Source: Poriferisodalis sp965208925 (GTDB lineage: Bacteria; Actinomycetota; Acidimicrobiia; Acidimicrobiales; Poriferisodalaceae). From it: DNA of 64,000 nt. The stretch covers positions 1,116,001 to 1,180,000 of the forward strand of contig NZ_OZ242364.1 of assembly GCF_965208925.1 (NCBI RefSeq), read 5' to 3'. Below, piece by piece: positions 34,388-43,216 of the stretch. Position 1 is the stretch's first letter. Every line of letters begins with the position of its first letter. Made by a program: the position numbers and the translations under genes. The notes beneath the pieces are model-generated. The model was not told where the DNA came from, did no database searches, and saw nothing but the letters and a program-made list of their open reading frames with translations.

Positions 34388-34731
34388 TCGATTCGTGCCG
34401 CAGCAGGGCCGACTTCGCAGCACTGCGCCGCGGTCGTCGATTCGACAGCGAGCTGCTGTGGTTGACCTTCTCGGCCGACCGCAGTCTGAGCGGGCCGCGC
34501 GTGGCGTTTGCGCTCAGCCGACACCGGGGTACTGCAGTGGTGCGCAATCGACTTCGCCGCCGGCTGAGAGCACTGTTTCGCGAATTCGCAACCGATCTGG
34601 CGCCCGGCCGCTATCTCGTCGGCGTGCGCGTGGCAGCATCGATGCTGACCTACCGGCGGACTCGAGCCGAATTGACGCGATTGCTGTCAGCCGCCGGAGC
34701 CCTGAGCGACTCGGGCAGCAGCCGACCGTGA
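34384..34731 (+). CDS. rnpA: ribonuclease P protein component, probable CTG start
   Basis: RNase P protein, partner of the RNA ribozyme in tRNA 5' maturation. The conserved motif RNRLRRRLRALFREF and the N-terminal DFAALRRGRRF element are both present. There is no ATG, GTG or TTG in frame before TTG 34462, and that start would remove 26 residues including DFAALRRGRR. CTG 34384, overlapping the rpmH stop as CTGA, gives a normal length of 115 residues. The stop overlaps the yidD GTG. Gene identity is certain; the start is inferred. Confidence 0.92.
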   Translation: MIDSCRSRADFAALRRGRRFDSELLWLTFSADRSLSGPRVAFALSRHRGTAVVRNRLRRRLRALFREFATDLAPGRYLVGVRVAASMLTYRRTRAELTRLLSAAGALSDSGSSRP

Positions 34732-35012
34732 CATCGGGGCCGCTCGCTCGGGTGCTGATCGCCGCGGTCAAGCTGTATCGAACACTCCCCCGCTCACGAC
34801 TGCCGTCGTGCCGCTTCGATCCGACGTGCTCGCAGTACGCGCTCGACGCCCTGCGCACATGGGGTGCGGCACGCGGCGGCTGGCTGGCATTCCGGCGCAT
34901 CTGCCGTTGCCACCCCTGGGGCGGCTGGGGCTACGACCCGGTGCCGGAGGCGGACGATCAACCTCGTCGAGATCACCGTGCGGTCGCGACGACGGGACTC
35001 TTGGAGCACTGA
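34728..35012 (+). CDS. yidD: membrane protein insertion efficiency factor YidD
   Basis: A 94-residue protein with the family signature LPRSRLPSCRFDPTCSQYAL and RICRCHPWGGWGYDPVP. It aids YidC/Sec insertion. Start GTG 34728 overlaps the rnpA stop (GTGA), and its stop overlaps the yidC ATG (TGATG). Confidence 0.96.
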   Translation: MTSGPLARVLIAAVKLYRTLPRSRLPSCRFDPTCSQYALDALRTWGAARGGWLAFRRICRCHPWGGWGYDPVPEADDQPRRDHRAVATTGLLEH

Positions 35013-36223
35013 TGTTCGACTGGGCTGACCCGATATTCGACGGCATTGCCGGCGTCATGGCGTGGTTCTATTCGCTGGTCAACGACTACACGTTTGCCAT
35101 CGCGATGCTCACGCTGGCGATCATGCTGCTGTTCACCCCGCTCACCCTGCGGGGTGCCCGCTCGATGACGAAGATGCAGGCGCTGCAGCCGGAAATGGCT
35201 CAGCTGCGCAAGAGGTTCGCCGGCGATCGCCAGAAGCTCAACGAAGAAATGATGAAGCTGTACCAGTCCCATGGGGTGAGCCCCTTGGGCGGCTGCTTGC
35301 CGAACCTGGTGCAGATCCCGATCTTCATCGTGCTGTACCGCGTCATCTGGAACCTGCGCATACCCGATGACAACCTCGCACTGCCGGAGGGCGAGCGTTT
35401 TCCCCGCAATCTGAGTCCTGATTCGCAGATGTACGAGGACATCGTCGCTGCTGGCGGCGAGATGCGGTCCTTGGGAATGGACTTGTCGGAGACGGCAAAA
35501 GATGTGGTCCAGGCAGACTTCGTCGAAGGGTTGCCGTACCTGGGACTCATCGCGGTGACGTTCCTGCTGGCTTGGCTCCAGCAGCGCCAGATGGCGGCGC
35601 GACGTGGCAACGCGGCCATGCCGAACCGCCAGATGGAAATCATGATGAAGTACCTGCCGTTCATGCTGCCGGTCTTCAGCTTCTTCGTGCCGGCAGCGCT
35701 GGTGCCCTACTTCATCGTGTCCAGCATTTACCGGATGCTGCAGCAGGCGTTCATACACGCCAGGATGAAGCCGCCCGCGCCGCTCGTGGGTGCCGATTCA
35801 GATGACGACGTCATCGAGGCCGAGACAGTCCCGGAGCCAGAGCCGCCGCGTCAAGTGCCGAATCAGCGCTCGCGCAAGGCCCTTGATGCCGAGGCGGAGC
35901 GCCGAGCGGAGCGTGAGCGTCGCCGCGCAGAGCGACGCGAGAGCTCACAGAACTCGTCGGGCGACGGCGCACCAACGCCTGCGCAGCCGGAACCTTCTGC
36001 ATCTCCCACGATTCGCCGGACTCGCTCATCGGAAGAACGAGTTGTCGATGCGCGCAAGCGAGCACGTCGAAGCGCTGGCTCCTCAAATCAGGATCAAGAC
36101 CGGCATCAGACCCGCGAGCGCGGCCGGCGGCGCGGGCGTGCCGAACCAGAGCCGGAATCGAAGCCCATCCAGAGTCGCCGTACCTCAGGAGACGGCAGGA
36201 CCCGCAATCGCCGCAAGCGATGA
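35012..36223 (+). CDS. yidC: membrane protein insertase YidC/Oxa1
   Basis: A 403-residue five-helix insertase of the Gram-positive type, without a large periplasmic P1 domain. Conserved elements are FTPLTLRGARSMTKMQALQP, GGCLPNLVQIPIFIVLYR and the final helices before YFIVSSIYRMLQQAF. The last 130 residues are a charged, Arg/Glu-rich cytoplasmic tail, longer than usual. Start ATG 35012. Confidence 0.97.
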   Translation: MFDWADPIFDGIAGVMAWFYSLVNDYTFAIAMLTLAIMLLFTPLTLRGARSMTKMQALQPEMAQLRKRFAGDRQKLNEEMMKLYQSHGVSPLGGCLPNLVQIPIFIVLYRVIWNLRIPDDNLALPEGERFPRNLSPDSQMYEDIVAAGGEMRSLGMDLSETAKDVVQADFVEGLPYLGLIAVTFLLAWLQQRQMAARRGNAAMPNRQMEIMMKYLPFMLPVFSFFVPAALVPYFIVSSIYRMLQQAFIHARMKPPAPLVGADSDDDVIEAETVPEPEPPRQVPNQRSRKALDAEAERRAERERRRAERRESSQNSSGDGAPTPAQPEPSASPTIRRTRSSEERVVDARKRARRSAGSSNQDQDRHQTRERGRRRGRAEPEPESKPIQSRRTSGDGRTRNRRKR

Positions 36224-36262
36224 ACGCACCGACAACTGCTGCGGAGAGTTAGGCGCTGCGTC

Positions 36263-36598
36263 GTGGAGTGGATCGTGATGACCGGCCACACCGTTGCGGA
36301 GGCGCGTGATCGCGGCCTCGATGCGCTCTCGGTCGCTGTTGAGGATGCGGATATCGAGATCCTGGCTGAGCCGGGCCGCTCGCACTGGGGGTTTCGACGC
36401 CGACCTGCTCGCGTTCGCATGCGAGTACGGCCGACTGGACCGCCGCCGCGAGTGGGCGACCAGCGCCGCGACCGCCGCAGATCCCGCCGCCGCTCAACCG
36501 GCGGCAATCGCAACGCACACCGACGGCAGGATTCCGGACAAGGTCAGCGCGGAGGCGGGAAGTCCTCGCGCCGCCGTTCCCGTTCCGGCCGCCGATGA
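36263..36598 (+). CDS. stand-alone Jag_N-domain protein with Arg-rich tail
   Basis: A 111-residue protein. Residues 1-55 (MEWIVMTGHTVAEARDRGL, DADIEILAEPGRSHWGF) match the Jag_N domain normally found at the N-terminus of some Jag/KhpB proteins. The rest is Arg/Ser-rich with no KH or R3H domain. The KH-R3H gene lies 3.4 kb downstream, beyond the P450-Rieske insertion. Start GTG 36263 keeps the conserved first strand; ATG 36278 has the better ribosome site. Either a split jag or a separate small RNA-binding accessory. Confidence 0.75.
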   Translation: MEWIVMTGHTVAEARDRGLDALSVAVEDADIEILAEPGRSHWGFRRRPARVRMRVRPTGPPPRVGDQRRDRRRSRRRSTGGNRNAHRRQDSGQGQRGGGKSSRRRSRSGRR

Positions 36599-36609
36599 TC
36601 TAGAGCTGT

Positions 36610-38652
36610 TCAGCCGGTCAACGGGTGCCGCTGCTTTGCGATCTTGAGCTTCAACCGCTTGTTGGGCGACATCGAAGGAAATGGGCTGATCTTCAGCTTG
36701 TAGTTCGATGGGGATATCTCAAACGTGAAGTAGTGCGCGAGCATCAACAGGCTCAACAGCATCTGGAGCTCCACCATGTGCGAACCAAGACAGCTATGCG
36801 TGCCGAGGCCGAAAGGCGCGTAGCCCGGTGTTCGGTGTTCACCGCGTGAGGGCAGATAGCGATCAATGTCGAAAGTGAACGGATCCGGAAAGACATCGTT
36901 CATGTAGTGCGGTGCAGTCGTGGCGATGAACACCTTGGAGCCGACCGGCAATTCGTAGTCTTCGACGACGCATGCGTTCATCACCGTGCGGATCGACATC
37001 GGCACCGTTGGCCACAGCCGCAAGCACTCCATGATGAAACGTCGAGTGACGTCAATAGCGGGGGAGTTCAAGTCTTCTGCCAACGGATCTCCGTTGCCAA
37101 ACAAGGCATCCGCTTCCGCCTGAATGCGTTCATACAGATCCGGTTGAGACACCATCGCATGCAAGATAAAGCTGAGCTCATCTCCTGCATACATACCCGC
37201 CAGTACCGGTGCCGAGAAGGTAAAGCTGAGATTTGACTCAGGCACGAAAATTGGATCGCTGCTGTGCAAGCTGAGAACGTCATCGGCAAGATCGCGTGGA
37301 CAGCCAACCCTCTGCGCCGCCGTATGCGACTCCAGGACGCGATCATATAGAACGTCGACGACCCGCTTCTTTCGTTTCATACGCGGCGTATAGAGCATGA
37401 AGTTCGGCAAGACATTGACGACTTGGGTCATGAGCACGCGGGATTTATATGCGATCAGATCGTCGATGACGTCATCGGCTTCAATGCTGGCGAGGAAGGG
37501 CGTGACCTGAGCGCCAGCGAAGCCACGGCACATGGACACAGCGCCCAAGGTGTCGCCGACTGTCCAATTGCTCATATACGTTCGCGCATGCTGATACACC
37601 GTCTCGAGCTGCTGCTCGAATCTTGCTCGGCCGTAACCCGCGCGCAGCGATTTACGCATGCGGAAGTGATCTGCACCGTCCAGCGCAGGCAGCAGCCCAG
37701 AAGCGTGATACGCAGTTTCGAGACCTCGCAGATAGTCGCTCGACCTGAGATGCATGCGGCCCTGACGGTGAACCCAACGATTGACGCGAGGGCCTGCCAA
37801 GAAGGTGATTTCTCGCTTGGAAAACAGGGGTTTGAGCCTGAAGACAGGACCGAACTCTTCAGTCAATTGCGCATAGACGGCAGGGATGTTCCCGCGAAGG
37901 AAGTGGCGATTGAGCAGCAGCTTGTTCAGCGGCAGCTTGGGTATCGACTTCGTCAGGGCGGAGCTTCTGAGCAGCGATGCCACCAGGTTGTGCGCAACGG
38001 CATCTGCGATGGCCCTGCCGATCAGATCCATCTGGCAGATGAGCTGGACTCGCTCCTCCGCTTCGTCGTCGAGCTCAAAGATGAAGCGCAGAACATCGCA
38101 GGTGTGGGCGAGGCCGATGATGATGACATCTCTCGGGCTGGGAATCTCGCCCAGCAAGATCGATCTGCCTATGCGCGTCTTGATGAACTGGGCAGCCGTG
38201 TCGTCGTCATCGCTGGCGAAGAAATCGCTGTGCCGGGCCGCTGCGGTCAAGCTCCAGAAGTCGCCTTCGTGATGCTCGAGGATCCCAAGTCTGACCAGTT
38301 GTTCCAAGGCCAAGTCGATCATCATCTCGGCGCGAGGCGCGAGGCGCTCCACCCAGTACTGGGCACCGTGCTGATTGGGCTCGCTCGCGATCTGCTGGAG
38401 TGCGAGGTCCAGGATCGGCTTGCCGGTCGGCGTGGAGTCCAGCAGGATCAGCGATTCCATGTCGGTGTCGATTCGCGCCTGCAGCGAGAGCTCGGCCAGC
38501 GCGGCGCCGGCCATGGCGCAATTCAGGTGCCAACCGGGAACCTGGTGGAAGTACCCGCTCTCTTCGCTGAGCAGCACCAGGATGAGCTCCTCGGTCAGGT
38601 CGAGCGGCTGCGTAGCGGTGACCTTCGTCGATGCTGTCGATGAGATAGTCAA
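36610..38652 (-). CDS. GPP34 domain-cytochrome P450 fusion protein
   Basis: A 680-residue fusion. Residues 18-150 (LTEELILVLLSEESGYFHQVPG, then LILLDSTPTGKPILDLAL) match the GPP34/GOLPH3-type phosphoinositide-binding fold. From about residue 240 it is a cytochrome P450: ExxR in MECLRLWPTVP and the haem-cysteine loop FGLGTHSCLGSH. The I-helix reads AGMYAGDELSF and lacks the usual Thr. No membrane anchor is visible. Start TTG 38652 follows AGGAG. Base composition looks lower in GC than the flanking oriC genes, which suggests transfer. It is divergent from a Rieske oxygenase. Substrate unknown; a lipid or steroid is possible. Confidence 0.85.
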   Translation of the reverse strand: MTISSTASTKVTATQPLDLTEELILVLLSEESGYFHQVPGWHLNCAMAGAALAELSLQARIDTDMESLILLDSTPTGKPILDLALQQIASEPNQHGAQYWVERLAPRAEMMIDLALEQLVRLGILEHHEGDFWSLTAAARHSDFFASDDDDTAAQFIKTRIGRSILLGEIPSPRDVIIIGLAHTCDVLRFIFELDDEAEERVQLICQMDLIGRAIADAVAHNLVASLLRSSALTKSIPKLPLNKLLLNRHFLRGNIPAVYAQLTEEFGPVFRLKPLFSKREITFLAGPRVNRWVHRQGRMHLRSSDYLRGLETAYHASGLLPALDGADHFRMRKSLRAGYGRARFEQQLETVYQHARTYMSNWTVGDTLGAVSMCRGFAGAQVTPFLASIEADDVIDDLIAYKSRVLMTQVVNVLPNFMLYTPRMKRKKRVVDVLYDRVLESHTAAQRVGCPRDLADDVLSLHSSDPIFVPESNLSFTFSAPVLAGMYAGDELSFILHAMVSQPDLYERIQAEADALFGNGDPLAEDLNSPAIDVTRRFIMECLRLWPTVPMSIRTVMNACVVEDYELPVGSKVFIATTAPHYMNDVFPDPFTFDIDRYLPSRGEHRTPGYAPFGLGTHSCLGSHMVELQMLLSLLMLAHYFTFEISPSNYKLKISPFPSMSPNKRLKLKIAKQRHPLTG

Positions 38653-38817
38653 GTGACGCTCCTGGTCACGCGGGCACCGTGGTCAGCCCAGCGTTCGGGA
38701 AGATCATCTCAAGTGTACGGATAGTTATTGGTACGGGGTGCAGCACCGGCGCTTCTCGAAGGCGTCGATCATCCGGTCTAGCCTGCCGGCATCGCTTCGG
38801 ATAGAGAGCGTGTCTCG

Positions 38818-39870
38818 ATGACCGCCAGACCCCAGCAGGAAGCAAACGTTAGTTCGCTCCCACCATTTCCGGAAGGCTGGTTCTTCATCGCGACGCGCGA
38901 CGCCGTGCAGAAGGCGGGATTGATTCAGCGGACGTGGATGGGCACCGAGATCATCGTCTGGTCTGATCCGGCCGGTCAGATCTGCATCGCGACATCGGTA
39001 TGTCCCCACTTGGGCTCCGATCTGGGACCTGATGCCGGTGCGAAAGTCGTCGGCGGGAGACTCATCTGCCCCTTTCACGGGTTTGAGTTTGAGGCCAGCG
39101 GGCAGTGCGTGGCCACGCCATCTGGCGCGCCCGCCCGTTCCGCCAAGCTGGACCTCTTCGAAGCCTGTGAGATCGAAGGCCTGATCTTCGGCTGGCGGGG
39201 CCTCGGAGGACGATCCTCGCAGTGGCAATTGCCCGATGTTCCTGAAACCGACGACGATTGGACCGATCTGCAGATTCGGACGATTCGTTTCGCTGGCCAT
39301 CCCCAGGAGACCAGCGAGAATTCGGTGGACATTGCTCACTTGAGCTGCATCCACGGGTACCACAACGTCACCAACGACGCGCCGGTGCTGGTCGACGGGC
39401 CCCGACTCGAGAGCCGGTTCAGTTTCTCGACGACCCGGAAGATTGCCAAGCTCGCCCGGTTGACCATGGACGTGTCAGCCATCGCACAGGTGGTCGGGCT
39501 TGGCTACTCGTTCGTGCAGTTCCAGGAGCACTCCATCGGCCTCGATGCCCGTCTCTGGGTGTTGGCGACGCCTGTTGACGGCACGCTGATCGATATGTCC
39601 ATCGTGTCGAGGATGCGCCCGCTGCACAAACCCAAGCGTTCGATCGCCGGACTCAGCTTCTTGCCCACGCGGATGCGGGCGCCGATCATCAACAAGTTCA
39701 TAGCGGATCTGCAGATCGGCGAGGTCAAGCAGGATGTGGTGATCTGGAGTCGCAAGCACTACGTACCACGCCCCCGGCTGGTGAGCACCGATGGCGAGAT
39801 CATGAAGTACCGGGCGTACTGTGCACAGTTCTATCCCGGCGAGCGCGAGTGCGAGCCGTCCCGACTCTGA
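38818..39870 (+). CDS. Rieske non-haem iron oxygenase, sterol/steroid-type
   Basis: A 350-residue oxygenase alpha subunit. The Rieske 2Fe-2S ligands are in VCPHLGSDL and ICPFHGFEF. The mononuclear iron region reads ENSVDIAHLSCIHGYHNV. The C-terminal KHYVPRPRLVSTDGEIMKYR resembles cholesterol 7-desaturase (DAF-36/Neverland) and KshA-type proteins. Substrate is inferred as a sterol or steroid. Start ATG 38818. It faces the P450 gene across a 165-bp divergent gap and, with it, interrupts the conserved yidC-jag neighbourhood. Confidence 0.85.
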   Translation: MTARPQQEANVSSLPPFPEGWFFIATRDAVQKAGLIQRTWMGTEIIVWSDPAGQICIATSVCPHLGSDLGPDAGAKVVGGRLICPFHGFEFEASGQCVATPSGAPARSAKLDLFEACEIEGLIFGWRGLGGRSSQWQLPDVPETDDDWTDLQIRTIRFAGHPQETSENSVDIAHLSCIHGYHNVTNDAPVLVDGPRLESRFSFSTTRKIAKLARLTMDVSAIAQVVGLGYSFVQFQEHSIGLDARLWVLATPVDGTLIDMSIVSRMRPLHKPKRSIAGLSFLPTRMRAPIINKFIADLQIGEVKQDVVIWSRKHYVPRPRLVSTDGEIMKYRAYCAQFYPGERECEPSRL

Positions 39871-40044
39871 ACTCCTCGGTCGGCAGCAAGGTGCGTCGCG
39901 AATCTCAGGGGTTCCGCGTCGGCAGACCCCTAGGCTGAGCACGGCCCACATCGCGCGAGCAATCCAATAGCAGCGCCCGTGGACTCATACCGCCCGATGT
40001 GCGGCGGGCCCCTACGCATGCGTGCCCGATCAGAGGTGATGAAG

Positions 40045-40563
40045 ATGACAGGTGAGACAACGACAGCCGAACAGCAAGTCCTGGTGCAGGAGTTCTTGGA
40101 CGGTCTGGTACAAGCGTTCGGTATCGAGGCCACAGCGGTGCCGGTCACAGCAGACGACGACAGCTTCGAGATCAATCTCGAGGGTGAGAACGAAGCGCTG
40201 GGACTGTTGATCGGACCGCGCGGCCGTCACGTGGTTGCGCTCCAGGAGGTCGCAAAAACCATGCTGCAGCGCAGGCTGCCGGGTGTGCGTCGTGCGCGAG
40301 TGAGAGTGGATGTGGGCGGCTACCGGCAGCGGCGTCGCGAAGCACTCGAGGCGTACGTCCGTGAGCTCGCCGATGCCGTCGTGGAACGCGGAACGGAACG
40401 TGGGCTCGAGCCGATGAACGCGGCCGATCGCAAGGTTGTGCATGACACCGTCAACGAGATCGTCGGCGTCGACACGATCTCGGTGGGCGATGAGCCTCGC
40501 CGGCGCGTTGTGCTGGTGCCGTCCGGCTCGACCGACGCTCCCAGCCAGAGCGACGAGGCGTAG
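40045..40563 (+). CDS. jag: Jag/KhpB-like KH-R3H RNA-binding protein
   Basis: A 172-residue cytoplasmic protein with a KH-like domain (GLLIGPRGRHVVALQEVAK) and an R3H domain (ADRKVVHDTVNEIVGV). No Jag_N domain, as in mycobacteria. Start ATG 40045 is 8 nt after AGAGG; ATG 40039 is the alternative. It converges with rsmG. Confidence 0.92.
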   Translation: MTGETTTAEQQVLVQEFLDGLVQAFGIEATAVPVTADDDSFEINLEGENEALGLLIGPRGRHVVALQEVAKTMLQRRLPGVRRARVRVDVGGYRQRRREALEAYVRELADAVVERGTERGLEPMNAADRKVVHDTVNEIVGVDTISVGDEPRRRVVLVPSGSTDAPSQSDEA

Positions 40564-40576
40564 TCTCTCCGGCTGA

Positions 40577-41197
40577 TCAGAAGAGCGGTCGCTTCCGGAT
40601 CTGTTTCCAGGTCCGGGGGTATGCCGGATCGGCCGCCGCCAGGCACTCCAGTTCCGCAAACGTCGGTATGTCTGCGGTTCTCCGCACGAACCGCATCCCG
40701 AGCTGAGCGAGAGCATCACTCGGCCAGCGCGTCTCACCGCCGTTCGGCGGCTCGCTGACCACGAGCCTGCCGCCCGCGCGCAACAGGCCGGCACTGCACT
40801 CTGCGACCGCTGCTGGGGGACCGAACGCCCGGCTGACGACGCCGTCATAGACAGAGCGATGCTGGGGCAGGTGAGCGAGTTCGGCGGCATCGCCGAGGGC
40901 GATCGAGACTCGCCCAGCGAGCTGGAGGTCCTGAACAGCAGTCTTGAGAAAGTCGGCCCGCCGCTGTGATCGATCCAGCAGCACCAACTCGATGTTGGGC
41001 AGCTCCAGGGCCATCACGAGTCCGGGCACTCCCCCACCGCTCCCGAGATCGCACCAGCGTTGACCGGGCTTCGGTTGAGCGGCCGCGTGGTGGGCTCGTG
41101 CGTGCACCACATGGGCCAGGAGGTCACCCGGGCCGAGAAATCCTTGTTGTTGGCCGTGTCTGAGCACGGCAACGAGGCGTTCTTCTGCCACGGCCAT
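40577..41197 (-). CDS. rsmG: 16S rRNA (guanine527-N7)-methyltransferase RsmG
   Basis: A 206-residue methyltransferase with the SAM motif CDLGSGGGVPGLVMAL, the partner motif LLDRSQRRADFLK, and SRAFGPPAAVAE, the canonical RsmG/GidB set. It modifies G527 of 16S rRNA. In the usual actinobacterial order it lies between jag and parA in their direction; here it is on the opposite strand, facing jag. Confidence 0.95.
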   Translation of the reverse strand: MAVAEERLVAVLRHGQQQGFLGPGDLLAHVVHARAHHAAAQPKPGQRWCDLGSGGGVPGLVMALELPNIELVLLDRSQRRADFLKTAVQDLQLAGRVSIALGDAAELAHLPQHRSVYDGVVSRAFGPPAAVAECSAGLLRAGGRLVVSEPPNGGETRWPSDALAQLGMRFVRRTADIPTFAELECLAAADPAYPRTWKQIRKRPLF

Positions 41198-41220
41198 GAT
41201 GCGGGGAACCGTATCTCACA

Positions 41221-41236
41221 TGTTTCACGTGGAACA
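41221..41236. promoter_or_regulatory. parS centromere site
   Basis: TGTTTCACGTGGAACA, one base from the bacterial parS consensus and containing the Streptomyces form GTTTCACGTGGAAC. Placed just upstream of parA, between the divergent rsmG and parA starts. ParB would nucleate here. Confidence 0.93.
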
Positions 41237-41304
41237 CTGCCGCCCCCGCAGTGGGTTCACGGCTGGCCTACGCTGATCCTCGGGCGTCGATGAACGGAAA
41301 GTAC

Positions 41305-42182
<878 letters not shown>

Positions 42183-42186
<4 letters not shown>

Positions 42187-43085
42187 ATGCCCAACGAGGA
42201 CTCGGGCGAGGGCTGGGCGCGCTGATCCCCACCGGTCAATCGGCCTATCGCGAGGTGCCCGTCTCGGCAGTCGAAGTCAATCCGCTCCAACCCCGGCAGC
42301 ACTTCGACACTGCAGCACTGGACACCTTGGCAGATTCGATTCGCCAGATCGGGGTCTTGCAGCCGATCGTCGTGCGTGAGACGGGCATCATCGGCCGCTT
42401 CGAGATCATCGCGGGCGAGCGGCGCTGGCGAGCGGCGCGCAGCATCGGCCTGGACACCATTCCGGTCGTCGTGCGCGCCGCGGACGACGAATCCAGTCTG
42501 ACCCACGCTCTGATCGAGAACGTTCACCGAGCGGATCTCAATCCTCTGGAAGAGGCGGCCGCGTACCGGCAGCTCATTGATGATTTTGGTGTCACCCACG
42601 ATGAGCTCGGACGTCGCATGGGTCGCAGCCGGGCGGCGGTCACCAACTCGCTCAGGCTCTTGTCGTTGCCGGTGAGTGTGCAGCGCTACCTGCTGGACGG
42701 AGAACTCACTGCCGGACACGCTCGAGCGCTGCTCGGTTGCGATGACCCCGTCGAGCTCGAACTGCTCGCGGAGCGCGCCGTGGATGAAGGCTGGTCAGTA
42801 CGCACGGTGGAGGAGGAGGTTCGATCCCTCGGCGCGCCATCTGAACGCGAGTCGAAGCCGGATCAACCGATCGACGGGCCGGCTGCGCTGGCTCCAGCCG
42901 CTGACGATCGTCCGGCAGCGGTGCTGGAGGTCGAATCCGCCCTTGCCGCCGCTCTCTCGACTGCCGTCGAGGTACAACTCGGCCGCCAGGGGGGCCAGAT
43001 TGTCATCAGATTCGCTGATATGGAAGATCTCGGCCGGCTCTATGAGGCGTTGACCGACAACCTTCGGGCAGCCCTTGAAGGTTGA
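42183..43085 (+). CDS. parB: chromosome partitioning protein ParB
   Basis: A 300-residue CTPase/DNA-binding protein with box II GERRWRAARSIG, helix-turn-helix QLIDDFGVTHDELGRRMGRSR and a C-terminal dimerisation region. The N-terminus MNAQRGLGRGLGALIP is the ParA-stimulating segment. It is convergent with cwlM. Confidence 0.97.
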
Positions 43086-43160
43086 GTGTTGTTTGCGAGC
43101 AAACTCAAGCTTTGGATGACAGCGGCACTGGTGCCACGATTCGCAGCCTCAATCTGAACT

Positions 43161-43185
43161 TGTTGTCCACTAGCTGTGGACAACA
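43161..43185. terminator. hairpin of two inverted DnaA boxes between parB and cwlM
   Basis: A 10-bp perfect stem (43161-43170 with 43176-43185) around TAGCT. Each arm holds a DnaA box: TTGTCCACT at 43163-43171 (8 of 9) and TTGTCCACA on the minus strand at 43175-43183 (perfect). It lies in the 131-bp convergent gap, so it may terminate both transcripts, bind DnaA, or both. Confidence 0.6.
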
Positions 43186-43216
43186 TGGGGAGAAGATTGC
43201 GCCGTTGTCTGTCGAG

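Noticed and set aside
37423..38643. 406-residue plus-strand frame opposite the P450 fusion gene
   Set aside because: No conserved domain, and the minus strand has clear GPP34 and P450 motifs over the same bases.
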